From positions 58,753 through 122,752 of the forward strand of contig JBBELK010001372.1 in the NCBI GenBank assembly GCA_037783545.1: a DNA stretch of 64,000 nt. Direction: 5' to 3'. Source of the stretch: Henricia sp. BOLD:AAB3569. Lineage: Eukaryota > Echinodermata > Asteroidea > Spinulosida > Echinasteridae. Positions within the stretch are counted from its first letter, which is position 1. The number at the start of each line of letters is the position of its first letter. A model generated the notes under the pieces. It ran no database searches and was not told where the DNA came from. It was given only the letters and a program-made list of their open reading frames with translations. This document shows, piece after piece, positions 1 to 10,167 of this stretch. Position numbers and translations under genes: made by a program.

Positions 1-125
1 CTGTCGTTGACACGGCCCAGTTTGGGACGGGATTTTGGTCAAAGTGTGGTCCAAACGTCGGCAAATTTGGAGGTCAAAAAATATTCCGACGAACTTCAAA
101 TTTTGCATGCTCCAAACACTCTATA
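1..125 (+). repeat. Partial monomer at left edge
   Basis: The window opens inside a monomer at consensus position 172, counting the first T of TTGCGCAC as 1, and runs to its end at position 296. It carries the A/T form at the two diagnostic sites (cccag and gattttgg). The array therefore continues to the left of the window. Confidence 0.97.
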
Positions 126-422
126 TTGCGCACTTGTCCTCAAAAATTGACAGACTTTCGCCGGGAAATGGCAGAAAAATTTCAGAGTTTAGAAAAAAAA
201 AGGGGTTGGCGCTTCCTGGATGCTCCCGCAACCTGTGGCTGTCTGTACACACCTCTTTGGTGTATTCCTGACTCGTGCGCATGCTCAGTCCTTCGGACTG
301 TCGTTGACACGGCCCAGTTTGGGACGGGATTTTGGTCAAAGTGTGGTCCAAACGTCGGCAAATTTGGAGGTCAAAAAATATTCCGACGAACTTCAAATTT
401 TGCATGCTCCAAACACTCTATA

Positions 423-2199
423 TTGCGCACTTGTCCTAAAAAAATTACAGACTTTCGCCGGGAAATGGCAGAGAAATTTCAGAGTTTAGACAAAAAAAAG
501 GGTTGTCGCTTCCTGGATGCTCCCGCAACCTGTGGCTGTCTGTACACACCTCTTTGGTGTATTCCTGACTCGTGCGCATGCTCAGTCCTTCGGACTGTCG
601 TTGACACGGCCCAGTTTGGGACGGGTTTTAGTCAAAGTGTGGTCCAAACGTCGGCAAATTTGGAGGTCAAAAAATATTCCGACGAACTTCAAATTTTGCA
701 TGCTCCAAACACTCTATATTGCGCACTTGTCCTAAAAAATTGACAGACTTTCGCCGGGAAATGGCAGATAAATTTCAGAGTTTAGAAAAAAAAGGGGTTG
801 GCGCTTCCTGGATGCTCCCGCAACCTGTGGCTGTCTGTACACACCTCTTTGGTGTATTCCTGACTCGTGCGCATGCTCAGTCCTTCGGACTGTCGTTGAC
901 ACGGCCCAGTTTGGGACGGGATTTTGGTCAAAGTGTGGTCCAAACGTCGGCAAATTTGGAGGTCAAAAAATATTCCGACGAACTTCAAATTTTGCATGCT
1001 CCAAACACTCTATATTGCGCACTTGTCCTAACAATTTGACAGACTTTCGCAGGGAAATGGCACAGAAATTTCAGAGTTTAGAAAAAAAAGGGGTTGGCGC
1101 TTCCTGGATGCTCCCGCAACCTGTGGCTGTCTGTACACACCTCTTTGGTGTATTCCTGACTCGTGCGCATGCTCAGTCCTTCGGACTGTCGTTGACACGG
1201 CCCAGTTTGGGACGGGATTTTGGTCAAAGTGTGGTCCAAACGTCGGCAAATTTGGAGGTCAAAAAATATTCCGACGAACTTCAAATTTTGCATGCTCCAA
1301 ACACTCTATATTGCGCACTTGTCCTAAAAAAATTACAGACTTTCGCCGGGAAATGGCAGAGAAATTTCAGAGTTTAGACAAAAAAAAGGGTTGTCGCTTC
1401 CTGGATGCTCCCGCAACCTGTGGCTGTCTGTACACACCTCTTTGGTGTATTCCTGACTCGTGCGCATGCTCAGTCCTTCGGACTGTCGTTGACACGGCCC
1501 AGTTTGGGACGGGTTTTAGTCAAAGTGTGGTCCAAACGTCGGCAAATTTGGAGGTCAAAAAATATTCCGACGAACTTCAAATTTTGCATGCTCCAAACAC
1601 TCTATATTGCGCACTTGTCCTAAAAAATTGACAGACTTTCGCCGGGAAATGGCAGATAAATTTCAGAGTTTAGAAAAAAAAAGGGGTTGGCGCTTCCTGG
1701 ATGCTCCCGCAACCTGTGGCTGTCTGTACACACCTCTTTGGTGTATTCCTGACTCGTGCGCATGCTCAGTCCTTCGGACTGTCGTTGACACGGCCCAGTT
1801 TGGGACGGGATTTTGGTCAAAGTGTGGTCCAAACGTCGGCAAATTTGGAGGTCAAAAAATATTCCGACGAACTTCAAATTTTGCATGCTCCAAACACTCT
1901 ATATTGCGCACTTGTCCTAACAATTTGACAGACTTTCGCAGGGAAATGGCACAGAAATTTCAGAGTTTAGAAAAAAAAGGGGTTGGCGCTTCCTGGATGC
2001 TCCCGCAACCTGTGGCTGTCTGTACACACCTCTTTGGTGTATTCCTGACTCGTGCGCATGCTCAGTCCTTCGGACTGTCGTTGACACGGCCCAGTTTGGG
2101 ACGGGATTTTGGTCAAAGTGTGGTCCAAACGTCGGCAAATTTGGAGGTCAACAAATATTCCGACGAACTTCAAATTTTGCATGCTCCAAACACTCTATA
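423..2199 (+). repeat. Two tandem trimers (888 + 889 bp)
   Basis: Units 423, 719 and 1015 repeat as 1311, 1607 and 1904. Each trimer has, in order, a ggttgtcgc/gttttagtc monomer, a gataaat monomer and a CAATTTG-linker monomer with gcacagaaat. The copies differ by one A in the A-tract and by caacaaat for caaaaaat near 2,150. The same trimer type recurs at 10,168-11,946 and 13,132-14,019. Confidence 0.85.
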
Positions 2200-4262
2200 T
2201 TGCGCACTTGTCCTAAAAAAATTACAGACTTTCGCCGGGAAATGGCAGAGAAATTTCAGAGTTTAGAAAAAAAAAGGGGTTGGCGCTTCCTGGATGCTCC
2301 CGCAACCTGTGGCTGTCTGTACACACCTCTTTGGTGTATTCCTGACTCGTGCGCATGCTCAGTCCTTCGGACTGTCGTTGACACGGCCCAGTTTGGGACG
2401 GGATTTTGGTCAAAGTGTGGTCCAAACGTCGGCAAATTTGGAGGTCAAAAAATATTCCGACGAACTTCAAATTTTGCATGCTCCAAACACTCTATATTGC
2501 GCACTTGTCCTAAAAAATTGACAGACTTTCGCCGGGAAATGGCAGAGAAATTTCAGAGTTTAGAAAAAAAAGGGGTTGGCGCTTCCTGGATGCTCCCGCA
2601 ACCTGTGGCTGTCTGTACACACCTCTTTGGTGTATTCCTGACTCGTGCGCATGCTCAGTCCTTCGGACTGTCGTTGACACGGCCCAGTTTGGGACGGGAT
2701 TTTGGTCAAAGTGTGGTCCAAACGTCGGTAAATTTGGAGGTCAAAAAATATTCCGACGAACTTCAAATTTTGCATGCTCCAAACACTCTATATTGCGCAC
2801 TTGTCCTAAAAAAATTACAGACTTTCGCCGGGAAATGGCAGAGAAATTTCAGAGTTTAGAAAAAAAAGGGGTTGGCGCTTCCTGGATGCTCCCGCAACCT
2901 GTGGCTGTCTGTACACACCTCTTTGGTGTATTCCTGACTCGTGCGCATGCTCAGTCCTTCGGACTGTCGTTGACACGGCCCAGTTTGGGACGGGATTTTG
3001 GTCAAAGTGTGGTCCAAACGTCGGCAAATTTGGAGGTCAAAAAATATTCCGACGAACTTCAAATTTTGCATGCTCCAAACACTCTATATTGCGCACTTGT
3101 CCTAAAAAATTGACAGACTTTCGCCGGGAAATGGCAGAGAAATTTAAGTGTTTAGAAAAAAAAGGGGTTGGCGCTTCCTGGATGCTCCCGCAACCTGTGG
3201 CTGTCTGTACACACCTCTTTGGTGTATTCCTGACTCGTGCGCATTCTCAGTCCTTCGGACTGTCGTTGACACGGCCCAGTTTGGGACGGGATTTTGGTCA
3301 AAGTGTGGTCCAAACGTCGGCAAATTTGGAGGTCAAAAAATATTCCGACGAACTTCAAATCTTGCATGCTCCAAACACTCTATATTGCGCACTTGTCCTA
3401 AAAAAATTGACAGACTTTCGCCAGGAAATGGCAGAGAAATTTCAGAGTTTAGAAAAAAAGGGGTTGGCGCTTCCTGGATGCTCCCGCGACCTGTGGCTGT
3501 CTGTACACACCTCTTTGGTGTATTTCTGACTCGTGCGCATGCTCAGTTCTTCGGGCTGTCGTTGACACGGCCCAGTTTGGAACGGGATTTTGGTCAAAGT
3601 GTGGTCCAAACGTCGGCAAATTTGGAGGTCAAAAAATATTCCGACGAACTTCAAATTTTGCATGCTCCAAACACTCTATATTGCGCACTTGTCCTCAAAA
3701 ATTGACAGACTTTCGCCGGGAAATGGCAGAGAAATTTCAGAGTTTAGACAAAAAAAGGGGTTGGCGCTTCCTGGATGCTCCCGCAACCTGTGGCTGTCTG
3801 TACACACCTCTTTGGTGTATTCCTGACTCGTGCGCATGCTCAGTCCTTCGGACTGTCGTTGACACGGCCCAGTTTGGGACGGGATTTTGGTCAAAGTGTG
3901 GTCCAAACGTCGGCAAATTTGGAGGTCAAAAAATAATCCGACGAACTTCAAATTTTGCATGCTCCAAACACTCTATATTGCGCACTTGTCCTAAAAAATT
4001 GACAGACTTTCGCCGAAAAATTTCAGAGTTTAGAAAAAAAAGGGGTTGGCGCTTCCTGGATGCTCCCGCAACCTGTGGCTGTCTGTACACACCTCTTTGG
4101 TGTATTCCTGACTCGTGCGCATGCTCAGTCCTTCGGACTGTCGTTGACACGGCCCAGTTTGGGACGGGATTTTGGTCAAAGTGTGGTCCAAACGTCGGCA
4201 AATTTGGAGGTCAAAAAATATTCCGACGAACTTCAAATTTTGCATGCTCCAAACACTCTATA
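1311..4262 (+). repeat. Ten-monomer segment, copy 1 of a long-range duplication
   Basis: This segment matches 13,132-16,082 monomer by monomer, about 11.82 kb away. Private markers in the same order are gtcggtaaatttgg (2,727 and 14,547), aatttaagtgttt with gcattctcag (3,089 and 14,909), ccaggaaatgg with cccgcgacc and ttggaacggg (3,385 and 15,205), cctcaaaaattg with gacaaaaaaaggg (3,681 and 15,500), and the 11-bp-deleted unit (3,978 and 15,797). Differences are few and mostly in A-tract length. Confidence 0.85.
3978..4262 (+). repeat. 285-bp monomer with 11-bp deletion
   Basis: Where other copies read cgccgggaaatggcagagaa, this one reads cgccgaaaaatttc. Eleven bases are missing between CGCCG and the AAATTTC, with short A-rich homology at the joint. 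There are six such monomers in the window. Confidence 0.93.
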
Positions 4263-4558
4263 TTGCGCACTTGTCCTAAAAAATTGACAGACTTTCGCCG
4301 GGAAATGGCAGAGAAATTTCAGAGTTTAGAAAAAAAAGGGGTTGGCGCTTCCTGGATGCTCCCGCAACCTGTGGCTGTCTGTACACACCTCTTTGGTGTA
4401 TTCCTGACTCGTGCGCATGCTCAGTCCTTCGGACTGTCGTTGACACGGCCCAGTTTGGGACGGGATTTTGGTCAAAGTGTGGTCCAAACGTCGGCAAATT
4501 TGGAGGTCAAAAAATAATCCGACGAACTTCAAATTTTGCATGCTCCAAACACTCTATA

Positions 4559-4843
4559 TTGCGCACTTGTCCTAAAAAATTGACAGACTTTCGCCGAAAA
4601 ATTTCAGAGTTTAGAAAAAAAAGGGGTTGGCGCTTCCTGGATGCTCCCGCAACCTGTGGCTGTCTGTACACACCTCTTTGGTGTATTCCTGACTCGTGCG
4701 CATGCTCAGTCCTTCGGACTGTCGTTGACACGGCCCAGTTTGGGACGGGATTTTGGTCAAAGTGTGGTCCAAACGTCGGCAAATTTGGAGGTCAAAAAAT
4801 ATTCCGACGAACTTCAAATTTTGCATGCTCCAAACACTCTATA
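4559..4843 (+). repeat. 285-bp monomer with 11-bp deletion
   Basis: Same deletion joint as 3978-4262, 581 bp downstream. From here to 6,319 the order of variants matches 16,970-18,730 with a constant offset of 12,411 bp. Confidence 0.93.
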
Positions 4844-6319
4844 TTGCGCACTTGTCCTAACAAATTGACAGACTTTCGCCGGGAAATGGCAGAGAAATTT
4901 CAGAGTTTAGAAAAAAAAGGGGTTGGCGCTTCCTGGATGCTCCCGCAACCTGTGGCTGTCTGTACACACCTCTTTGGTGTATTCCTGACTCGTGCGCATG
5001 CTCAGTCCTTCGGACTGTCGTTGACACGGCCCAGTTTGGGACGGGATTTTGGTCAAAGTGTGGTCCAAACGTCGGCAAATTTCGAGGTCAAAAAATATTC
5101 CGACGAACTTCAAATTTTGCATGCTCCAAACACTCTATATTGCGCACTTGTCCTAAAAAATTGACAGACTTTCGCCGGGAAATGGCAGAGAAATTTCAGA
5201 GTTTAGAAAAAAAGGGGTTGGCGCTTCCTGGATGCTCCCGCAACCTGTGGCTGTCTGTACACACCTCTTTGGTGTATTCCTGACTCGTGCGCATGCTCAG
5301 TTCTTCGGACTGTCGTTGACACGGCCCAGTTTGGGACGGGATTTTGGTCAAAGTGTGGTCCAAACGTCGGCAAATTTGGAGGTCAAAAAATATTCCGACG
5401 AACTTCAAATTTTGCATGCTCCAAACACTCTATATTGCGCACTTGTCCTAAAAAATTGACAGACTTTCGCCGGGAAATGGCAGAGAAATTTCAGAGTTTA
5501 GAAAAAAAGGGGTTGGCGCTTCCTGGATGCTCCCGCAACCTGTGGCTGTCTGTACACACCTCTTTGGTGTATTCCTGACTCGTGCGCATGCTCAGTTCTT
5601 CGGACTGTCGTTGACACGGCCCAGTTTGGGACGGGATTTTGGTCAAAGTGTGGTCCAAACGTCGGCAAATTTGGAGGTCAAAAAATATTCCGACGAACTT
5701 CAAATTTTGCATGCTCCAAACACTATATTGCGCACTTGTCCTAAAAAATTGACAGACTTTCGCCGGGAAATGGCAGAGACATTTCAGAGTTTAGAAAAAA
5801 AAGGGGTTGGCGCTTCCTGGATGCTCCTGCAACCTGTGGCTGTCTGTACACACCTCTTTGGTGTATTCCTGACTCGTGCGCATGCTCAGTCCTTCGGACT
5901 GTCGTTGACACGGCCCAGTTTGGGACGGGATTTTGGTCAAAGTGTGGTCCAAACGTCGGCAAATTTGGAGGTCAAAAAATATTCCGACGAACTTCAAATT
6001 TTGCATGCTCCAAACACTCTATATTGCGCACTTGTCCTAAAAAATTGACAGACTTTCGCCGGGAAATGGCAGAGAAATTTCAGAGTTTAGAAAAAAAAGG
6101 GGTTGGCGCTTCCTGGATGTTCCCGCAACCTGTGGCTGTCTGTACACACCTCTTTGGTGTAGTCCTGACTCGTGCGCATGCTCAGTCCTTCGGACTGTCG
6201 TTGACACGGCCCAGTTTGGGACGGGATTTTGGTCAAAGTGTGGTCCAAACGTCGGCAAATTTGGAGGTCAAAAAATATTCCGACGAACTTCAAATTTTGC
6301 ATGTTCCAAACGCTCTATA
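4559..6319 (+). repeat. Six-monomer segment, copy 1 of a threefold long-range repeat
   Basis: Ordered markers: the 11-bp deletion, ctaacaaattg linker, aaatttcgagg (5,080), two gttcttcgg monomers (5,140 and 5,435), ccaaacactatattg with two bases lost (near 5,722), gacatttcag with ctcctgc (5,728), then ttcccgc with gtagtcctg and gttccaaacgctc (6,024). All recur at 16,970-18,730. Most recur at 29,667-31,129. Confidence 0.88.
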
Positions 6320-8389
6320 TTGCGCACTTGTCCTACAAAATTGACAGACTTTCGCCGGGAAATGGCAGAGAAATTTCAGAGTTTAGAAAAAAAGGGGTTG
6401 GCGCTTCCTGGATGCTCCCGCAACCTGTGGCTGTCTGTACACACCTCTTTGGTGTATTCCTGACTCGTGCGCATGCTCAGTCCTTCGGACTGTCGTTGAC
6501 ACGGCCCAGTTTGGGACGGGATTTTGGTCAAAGTGTGGTCCAAACGTCGGCAAATTTGGAGGTCAACAAAATTTCCGACGAACTTCAAATTTTGCATGCT
6601 CCAAACACTCTATATTGCGCACTTGTCCTAAAAAATTGACATACTTTCGCCGGGAAATGGCAGAGAAATTTCAGAGTTTAGAAAAAAAAAGGGTTGGCGC
6701 TTCCTGGATGCTCCCGCAACCTGTGGCTGTCTGTACACACCTCTTTGGTGTATTCCTGACTCGTGCGCATGCTCAGTCCTTCGGACTGTCGTTGACACGG
6801 CCCAGTTTGGGACGGGATTTTGGTCAAAGTGTGGTCCAAACGTCGGCAAATTTGGAGGTCAAAAAATATTCCGACGAACTTCAAATTTTGCATGCTCCAA
6901 ACACTCTATATTGCGCACTTGTCCTAAAAAATTGACAGACTTTTGCCGGGAAATGGCAGAGAAATTTCAGAGTTTAGACAACAAAAAGGGTTGTCGCTTC
7001 CTGGATGCTCCCGCAACCTGTGGCTGTCTGTACACACCTCTTTGGTGTATTCCTGACTCGTGCGCATGCTCAGTCCTTCGGACTGTCGTTGACATGGCCC
7101 AGTTTGGGACGGGTTTTAGTCAAAGTGTGGTCCAAACGTCGGCAAATTTGGAGGTCAACAAATATTCCGACGAACTTCAAATTTTGCATGCTCCAAACAC
7201 TCTATATTGCGCACTTGTCCTAAAAAATTGACAGACTTTCGCCGGGAAATGGCAGAGAAATTTCAGAGTTTAGAAAAAAAAGGGGTTGGCGCTTCCTGGA
7301 TGTTCCCGCAACCTGTGGCTGTCTGTACACACCTCTTTGGTGTAGTCCTGACTCGTGCGCATGCTCAGTCCTTCGGACTGTCGTTGACACGGCCCAGTTT
7401 GGGACGGGATTTTGGTCAAAGTGTGGTCCAAACGTCGGCAAATTTGGAGGTCAAAAAATATTCCGACGAACTTCAAATTTTGCATGTTCCAAACGCTCTA
7501 TATTGCGCACTTGTCCTACAAAATTGACAGACTTTCGCCGGGAAATGGCAGAGAAATTTCAGAGTTTAGAAAAAAAGGGGTTGGCGCTTCCTGGATGCTC
7601 CCGCAACCTGTGGCTGTCTGTACACACCTCTTTGGTGTATTCCTGACTCGTGCGCATGCTCAGTCCTTCGGACTGTCGTTGACACGGCCCAGTTTGGGAC
7701 GGGATTTTGGTCAAAGTGTGGTCCAAACGTCGGCAAATTTGGAGGTCAACAAAATTTCCGACGAACTTCAAATTTTGCATGCTCCAAACACTCTATATTG
7801 CGCACTTGTCCTAAAAAATTGACATACTTTCGCCGGGAAATGGCAGAGAAATTTCAGAGTTTAGAAAAAAAAAGGGTTGGCGCTTCCTGGATGCTCCCGC
7901 AACCTGTGGCTGTCTGTACACACCTCTTTGGTGTATTCCTGACTCGTGCGCATGCTCAGTCCTTCGGACTGTCGTTGACACGGCCCAGTTTGGGACGGGA
8001 TTTTGGTCAAAGTGTGGTCCAAACGTCGGCAAATTTGGAGGTCAAAAAATATTCCGACGAACTTCAAATTTTGCATGCTCCAAACACTCTATATTGCGCA
8101 CTTGTCCTAAAAAATTGACAGACTTTTGCCGGGAAATGGCAGAGAAATTTCAGAGTTTAGACAACAAAAAGGGTTGTCGCTTCCTGGATGCTCCCGCAAC
8201 CTGTGGCTGTCTGTACACACCTCTTTGGTGTATTCCTGACTCGTGCGCATGCTCAGTCCTTCGGACTGTCGTTGACATGGCCCAGTTTGGGACGGGTTTT
8301 AGTCAAAGTGTGGTCCAAACGTCGGCAAATTTGGAGGTCAACAAATATTCCGACGAACTTCAAATTTTGCATGCTCCAAACACTCTATA
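6024..8389 (+). repeat. Two tandem tetramers, 1,183 bp each
   Basis: 6,024-7,206 and 7,207-8,389 are the same at every position I compared. Each has four distinctive monomers: (1) ttcccgc, gtagtcctg and gttccaaacgctc; (2) ctacaaaattg linker and caacaaaatttcc; (3) gacatactttcg and A9GGG; (4) cttttgccg, gacaacaaaaaggg, ggttgtcgc, gacatggcc and gttttagtc. The lack of differences points to a very recent duplication, or to an assembly repeat that needs checking. Confidence 0.92.
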
Positions 8390-8685
8390 TTGCGCACTTG
8401 TCCTAAAAAATTGACAGACTTTCGCCGGGAAATGGCAGATAAATTTCAGAGTTTAGAAAAAAAAGGGGTTGGCGCTTCCTGGATGCTCCCGCAACCTGTG
8501 GCTGTCTGTACACACCTCTTTGGTGTATTCCTGACTCGTGCGCATGCTCAGTCCTTCGGACTGTCGTTGACACGGCCCAGTTTGGGACGGGATTTTGGTC
8601 AAAGTGTGGTCCAAACGTCGGCAAATTTGGAGGTCAAAAAATATTCCGACGAACTTCAAATTTTGCATGCTCCAAACACTCTATA

Positions 8686-8983
8686 TTGCGCACTTGTCCT
8701 AAAAAAATTGACAGACTTTTGCCGGGAAATGGCAGAGAAATTTCAGAGTTTAGACAACAAAAAGGGTTGTCGCTTCCTGGATGCTCCCGCAACCTGTGGC
8801 TGTCTGTACACACCTCTTTGGTGTATTCCTGACTCGTGCGCATGCTCAGTCCTTCGGACTGTCGTTGACATGGCCCAGTTTGGGGACGGGTTTTAGTCAA
8901 AGTGTGGTCCAAACGTCGGCAAATTTGGAGGTCAAAAAATATTCCGACGAACTTCAAATTTTGCATGCTCCAAACACTCTATA
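8686..8983 (+). repeat. 298-bp variant monomer, extra copy of the tetramer's fourth unit
   Basis: It carries cttttgccg, gacaacaaaaaggg, ggttgtcgc and gacatggcc, like units 6,911 and 8,094, with one extra A in the linker and one extra G in tttggggacgg (near 8,884). It lacks the caacaaat of those units, so it is a mosaic. It lies two monomers after 8,094, as if a dimer was also duplicated. Confidence 0.8.
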
Positions 8984-9133
8984 TTGCGCACTTGTCCTAA
9001 AAAATTGACAGACTTTCGCCGGGAAATGGCAGATAAATTTCAGAGTTTAGAAAAAAAAAGGGGTTGGCGCTTCCTGGATGCTCCCGCAACCTGTGGCTGT
9101 CTGTACACACCTCTTTGGTGTATTCCTGACTCG

Positions 9134-9145
9134 TGCGCATGCGCA
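9134..9145 (+). other. 12-bp palindrome TGCGCATGCGCA (NRF1-like) in one monomer
   Basis: One base change (T to G at 9,143) turns the usual TGCGCATGCTCA into TGCGCATGCGCA, which fits the known NRF1 binding consensus. Other monomers have only the left half. NRF1 exists in animals, so relevance depends on the host, which is unknown. Confidence 0.4.
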
Positions 9146-9938
9146 GTCCTTCGGACTGTCGTTGACACGGCCCAGTTTGGGACGGGATTTTGGTCAAAGT
9201 GTGGTCCAAACGTCGGCAAATTTGGAGGTCAAAAAATATTCCGACGAACTTCAAATTTTGCATGCTCCAAACACTCTATATTGCGCACTTGTCCTAACAA
9301 TTTGACAGACTTTCGCAGGGAAATGGCACAGAAATTTCAGAGTTTAGAAAAAAAGGGGTTGGCGCTTCCTGGATGCTCCCGCAACCTGTGGCTGTCTGTA
9401 CACACCTCTTTGGTGTATTCCTGACTCGTGCGCATGCTCAGTCCTTCGGACTGTCGTTGACACGGCCCAGTTTGGGACGGGATTTTGGTCAAAGTGTGGT
9501 CCAAACGTCGGCAAATTTGGAGGTCAAAAAATATTCCGACGAACTTCAAATTTTGCATGCTCCAAACACTCTATATTGCGCACTTGTCCTAAAAAATTTA
9601 CAGACTTTCGCCGGGAAATGGCAGAGAAATTTCAGAGTTTAGAAAAAAAAGGGGTTGGCGCTTCCTGGATGCTCCAGCAACCTGTGGCTGTCTGTACACA
9701 CCTCTTTGGTGTATTCCTGACTCGTGCGCATGCTCAGTCCTTCGGACTGTCGTTGACACGGCCCAGTTTGGGACGGGATTTTGGTCAAAGTGTGGTCCAA
9801 ACGTCGGCAAATTTGGAGGTCAAAAAATATTCCGACGAACTTCAAATTTTGCATGCTCCAAACACTCTATATTGCGCACTTGTCCTAAAAAATTGACAGA
9901 CTTTCGCCGGGAAATGGCAGAGAAATTTCAGAGTTTAG

Positions 9939-9950
9939 AAAAAAAAGGGG
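9939..9950 (+). other. A-tract followed by GGGG (length-variable site)
   Basis: Eight A then four G in the reference monomer. In the array the A run is mostly 7, 8 or 9, and this alone explains the 295, 296 and 297-bp monomer lengths. Two common alternatives interrupt it: ACAAAAGGGG (about 296-bp units, mainly in the mixed domains) and ACAAAAAAAAGGG followed by TTGTCGC (first 31 kb). Runs of A of this length are known to bend DNA. Any effect on chromatin here is inference. Confidence 0.85.
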
Positions 9951-9993
9951 TTGGCGCTTCCTGGATGCTCCCGCAACCTGTGGCTGTCTGTAC

Positions 9994-10008
9994 ACACCTC
10001 TTTGGTGT
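9994..10008 (+). other. Weak hairpin ACACC / GGTGT
   Basis: Five-base arms ACACC and GGTGT are separated by TCTTT, next to the palindrome TGTACA at 9989-9994. The pattern is present in nearly every monomer. It is short and may have no function. Confidence 0.5.
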
Positions 10009-10020
10009 ATTCCTGACTCG

Positions 10021-10029
10021 TGCGCATGC
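10021..10029 (+). other. Overlapping palindromes TGCGCA and GCATGC
   Basis: TGCGCA (10021-10026) overlaps GCATGC (10024-10029). GCATGC is the SphI recognition site, and a second copy lies at 10147-10152. SphI digestion should therefore cut most monomers twice, giving bands of about 123 and 173 bp. Monomers carrying the variant TGCATGTTCC have lost the second site and should give a full-length band of about 296 bp. Confidence 0.85.
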
Positions 10030-10030
10030 T

Positions 10031-10045
10031 CAGTCCTTCGGACTG
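10031..10045 (+). other. Perfect 6-bp stem hairpin in every monomer
   Basis: CAGTCC, loop TTC, GGACTG: a perfect inverted repeat six bases from TGCGCA, repeated in almost all monomers. Rare copies break it, for example at 23,625 (tcctgcgg), 23,936 and 24,222 (cttcgaac), 10,338 and 11,228 (cggattg), 11,518 (one extra C) and the gttcttcgg copies near 5.3-5.6, 17.7-18.0 and 30.1-30.4 kb. Whether it forms in DNA or RNA is unknown. Confidence 0.8.
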
Positions 10046-10078
10046 TCGTTGACACGGCCCAGTTTGGGACGGGATTTT

Positions 10079-10120
10079 GGTCAAAGTGTGGTCCAAACGT
10101 CGGCAAATTTGGAGGTCAAA
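10079..10120 (+). repeat. Internal direct repeat GGTCAAA ... GGTCAAA
   Basis: GGTCAAA occurs at 10079-10085 and 10114-10120, 35 bp apart within each monomer. ATTTGG also sits just before or at each copy. This short homology probably primed the 32-bp duplication at 61,470-61,533. Confidence 0.8.
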
Positions 10121-10167
10121 AAATATTCCGACGAACTTCAAATTTTGCATGCTCCAAACACTCTATA

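Larger units (their letters stand above)
3681..4843 (+). repeat. Tandem dimer around the 11-bp-deleted monomer (582 + 581 bp)
   Basis: Units 3681-3978 and 4263-4559 form two dimers. In each, the first monomer ends with the rare aaataatccg and the second is the 285-bp deleted form. The first monomers differ in the A-tract (gacaaaaaaaggg in one, eight A in the other), so the duplicated piece begins inside a monomer. Confidence 0.8.
9872..10167 (+). repeat. Reference monomer matching the consensus (296 bp)
   Basis: This copy matches the majority base at every position I compared and is used here as the reference. Position 1 is the first T of TTGCGCAC. Landmarks are A6 at 16-21, an imperfect 13-bp palindrome TTTCGCCGGGAAA at 31-43, A8 then G4 at 68-79, TGTACA at 118-123, a weak hairpin at 123-137, TGCGCATGC at 150-158, a perfect hairpin at 160-174, diagnostic sites at 190 and 207, GGTCAAA at 208-214 and again at 243-249, A6 at 247-252, and a second GCATGC at 276-281. 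It has 68 C, 72 G and 15 CpG by hand count. Confidence 0.95.

Noticed and set aside
9939-9955. G-quadruplex
   Set aside because: Only one G4 run and scattered G3 runs occur per monomer, too far apart for a standard quadruplex.
10079-10120. Nuclear-receptor half sites (AGGTCA and GGTCAAAG)
   Set aside because: Such six-base matches are expected by chance, and the spacing (35 bp) fits no standard receptor pair.
9872-10167. CENP-B box
   Set aside because: The needed pattern (TTCG, four bases, A, two bases, CGGG) is not met on either strand. The nearest, on the - strand from the ATTCCGACGAAC part, has TTCG and A but not CGGG.
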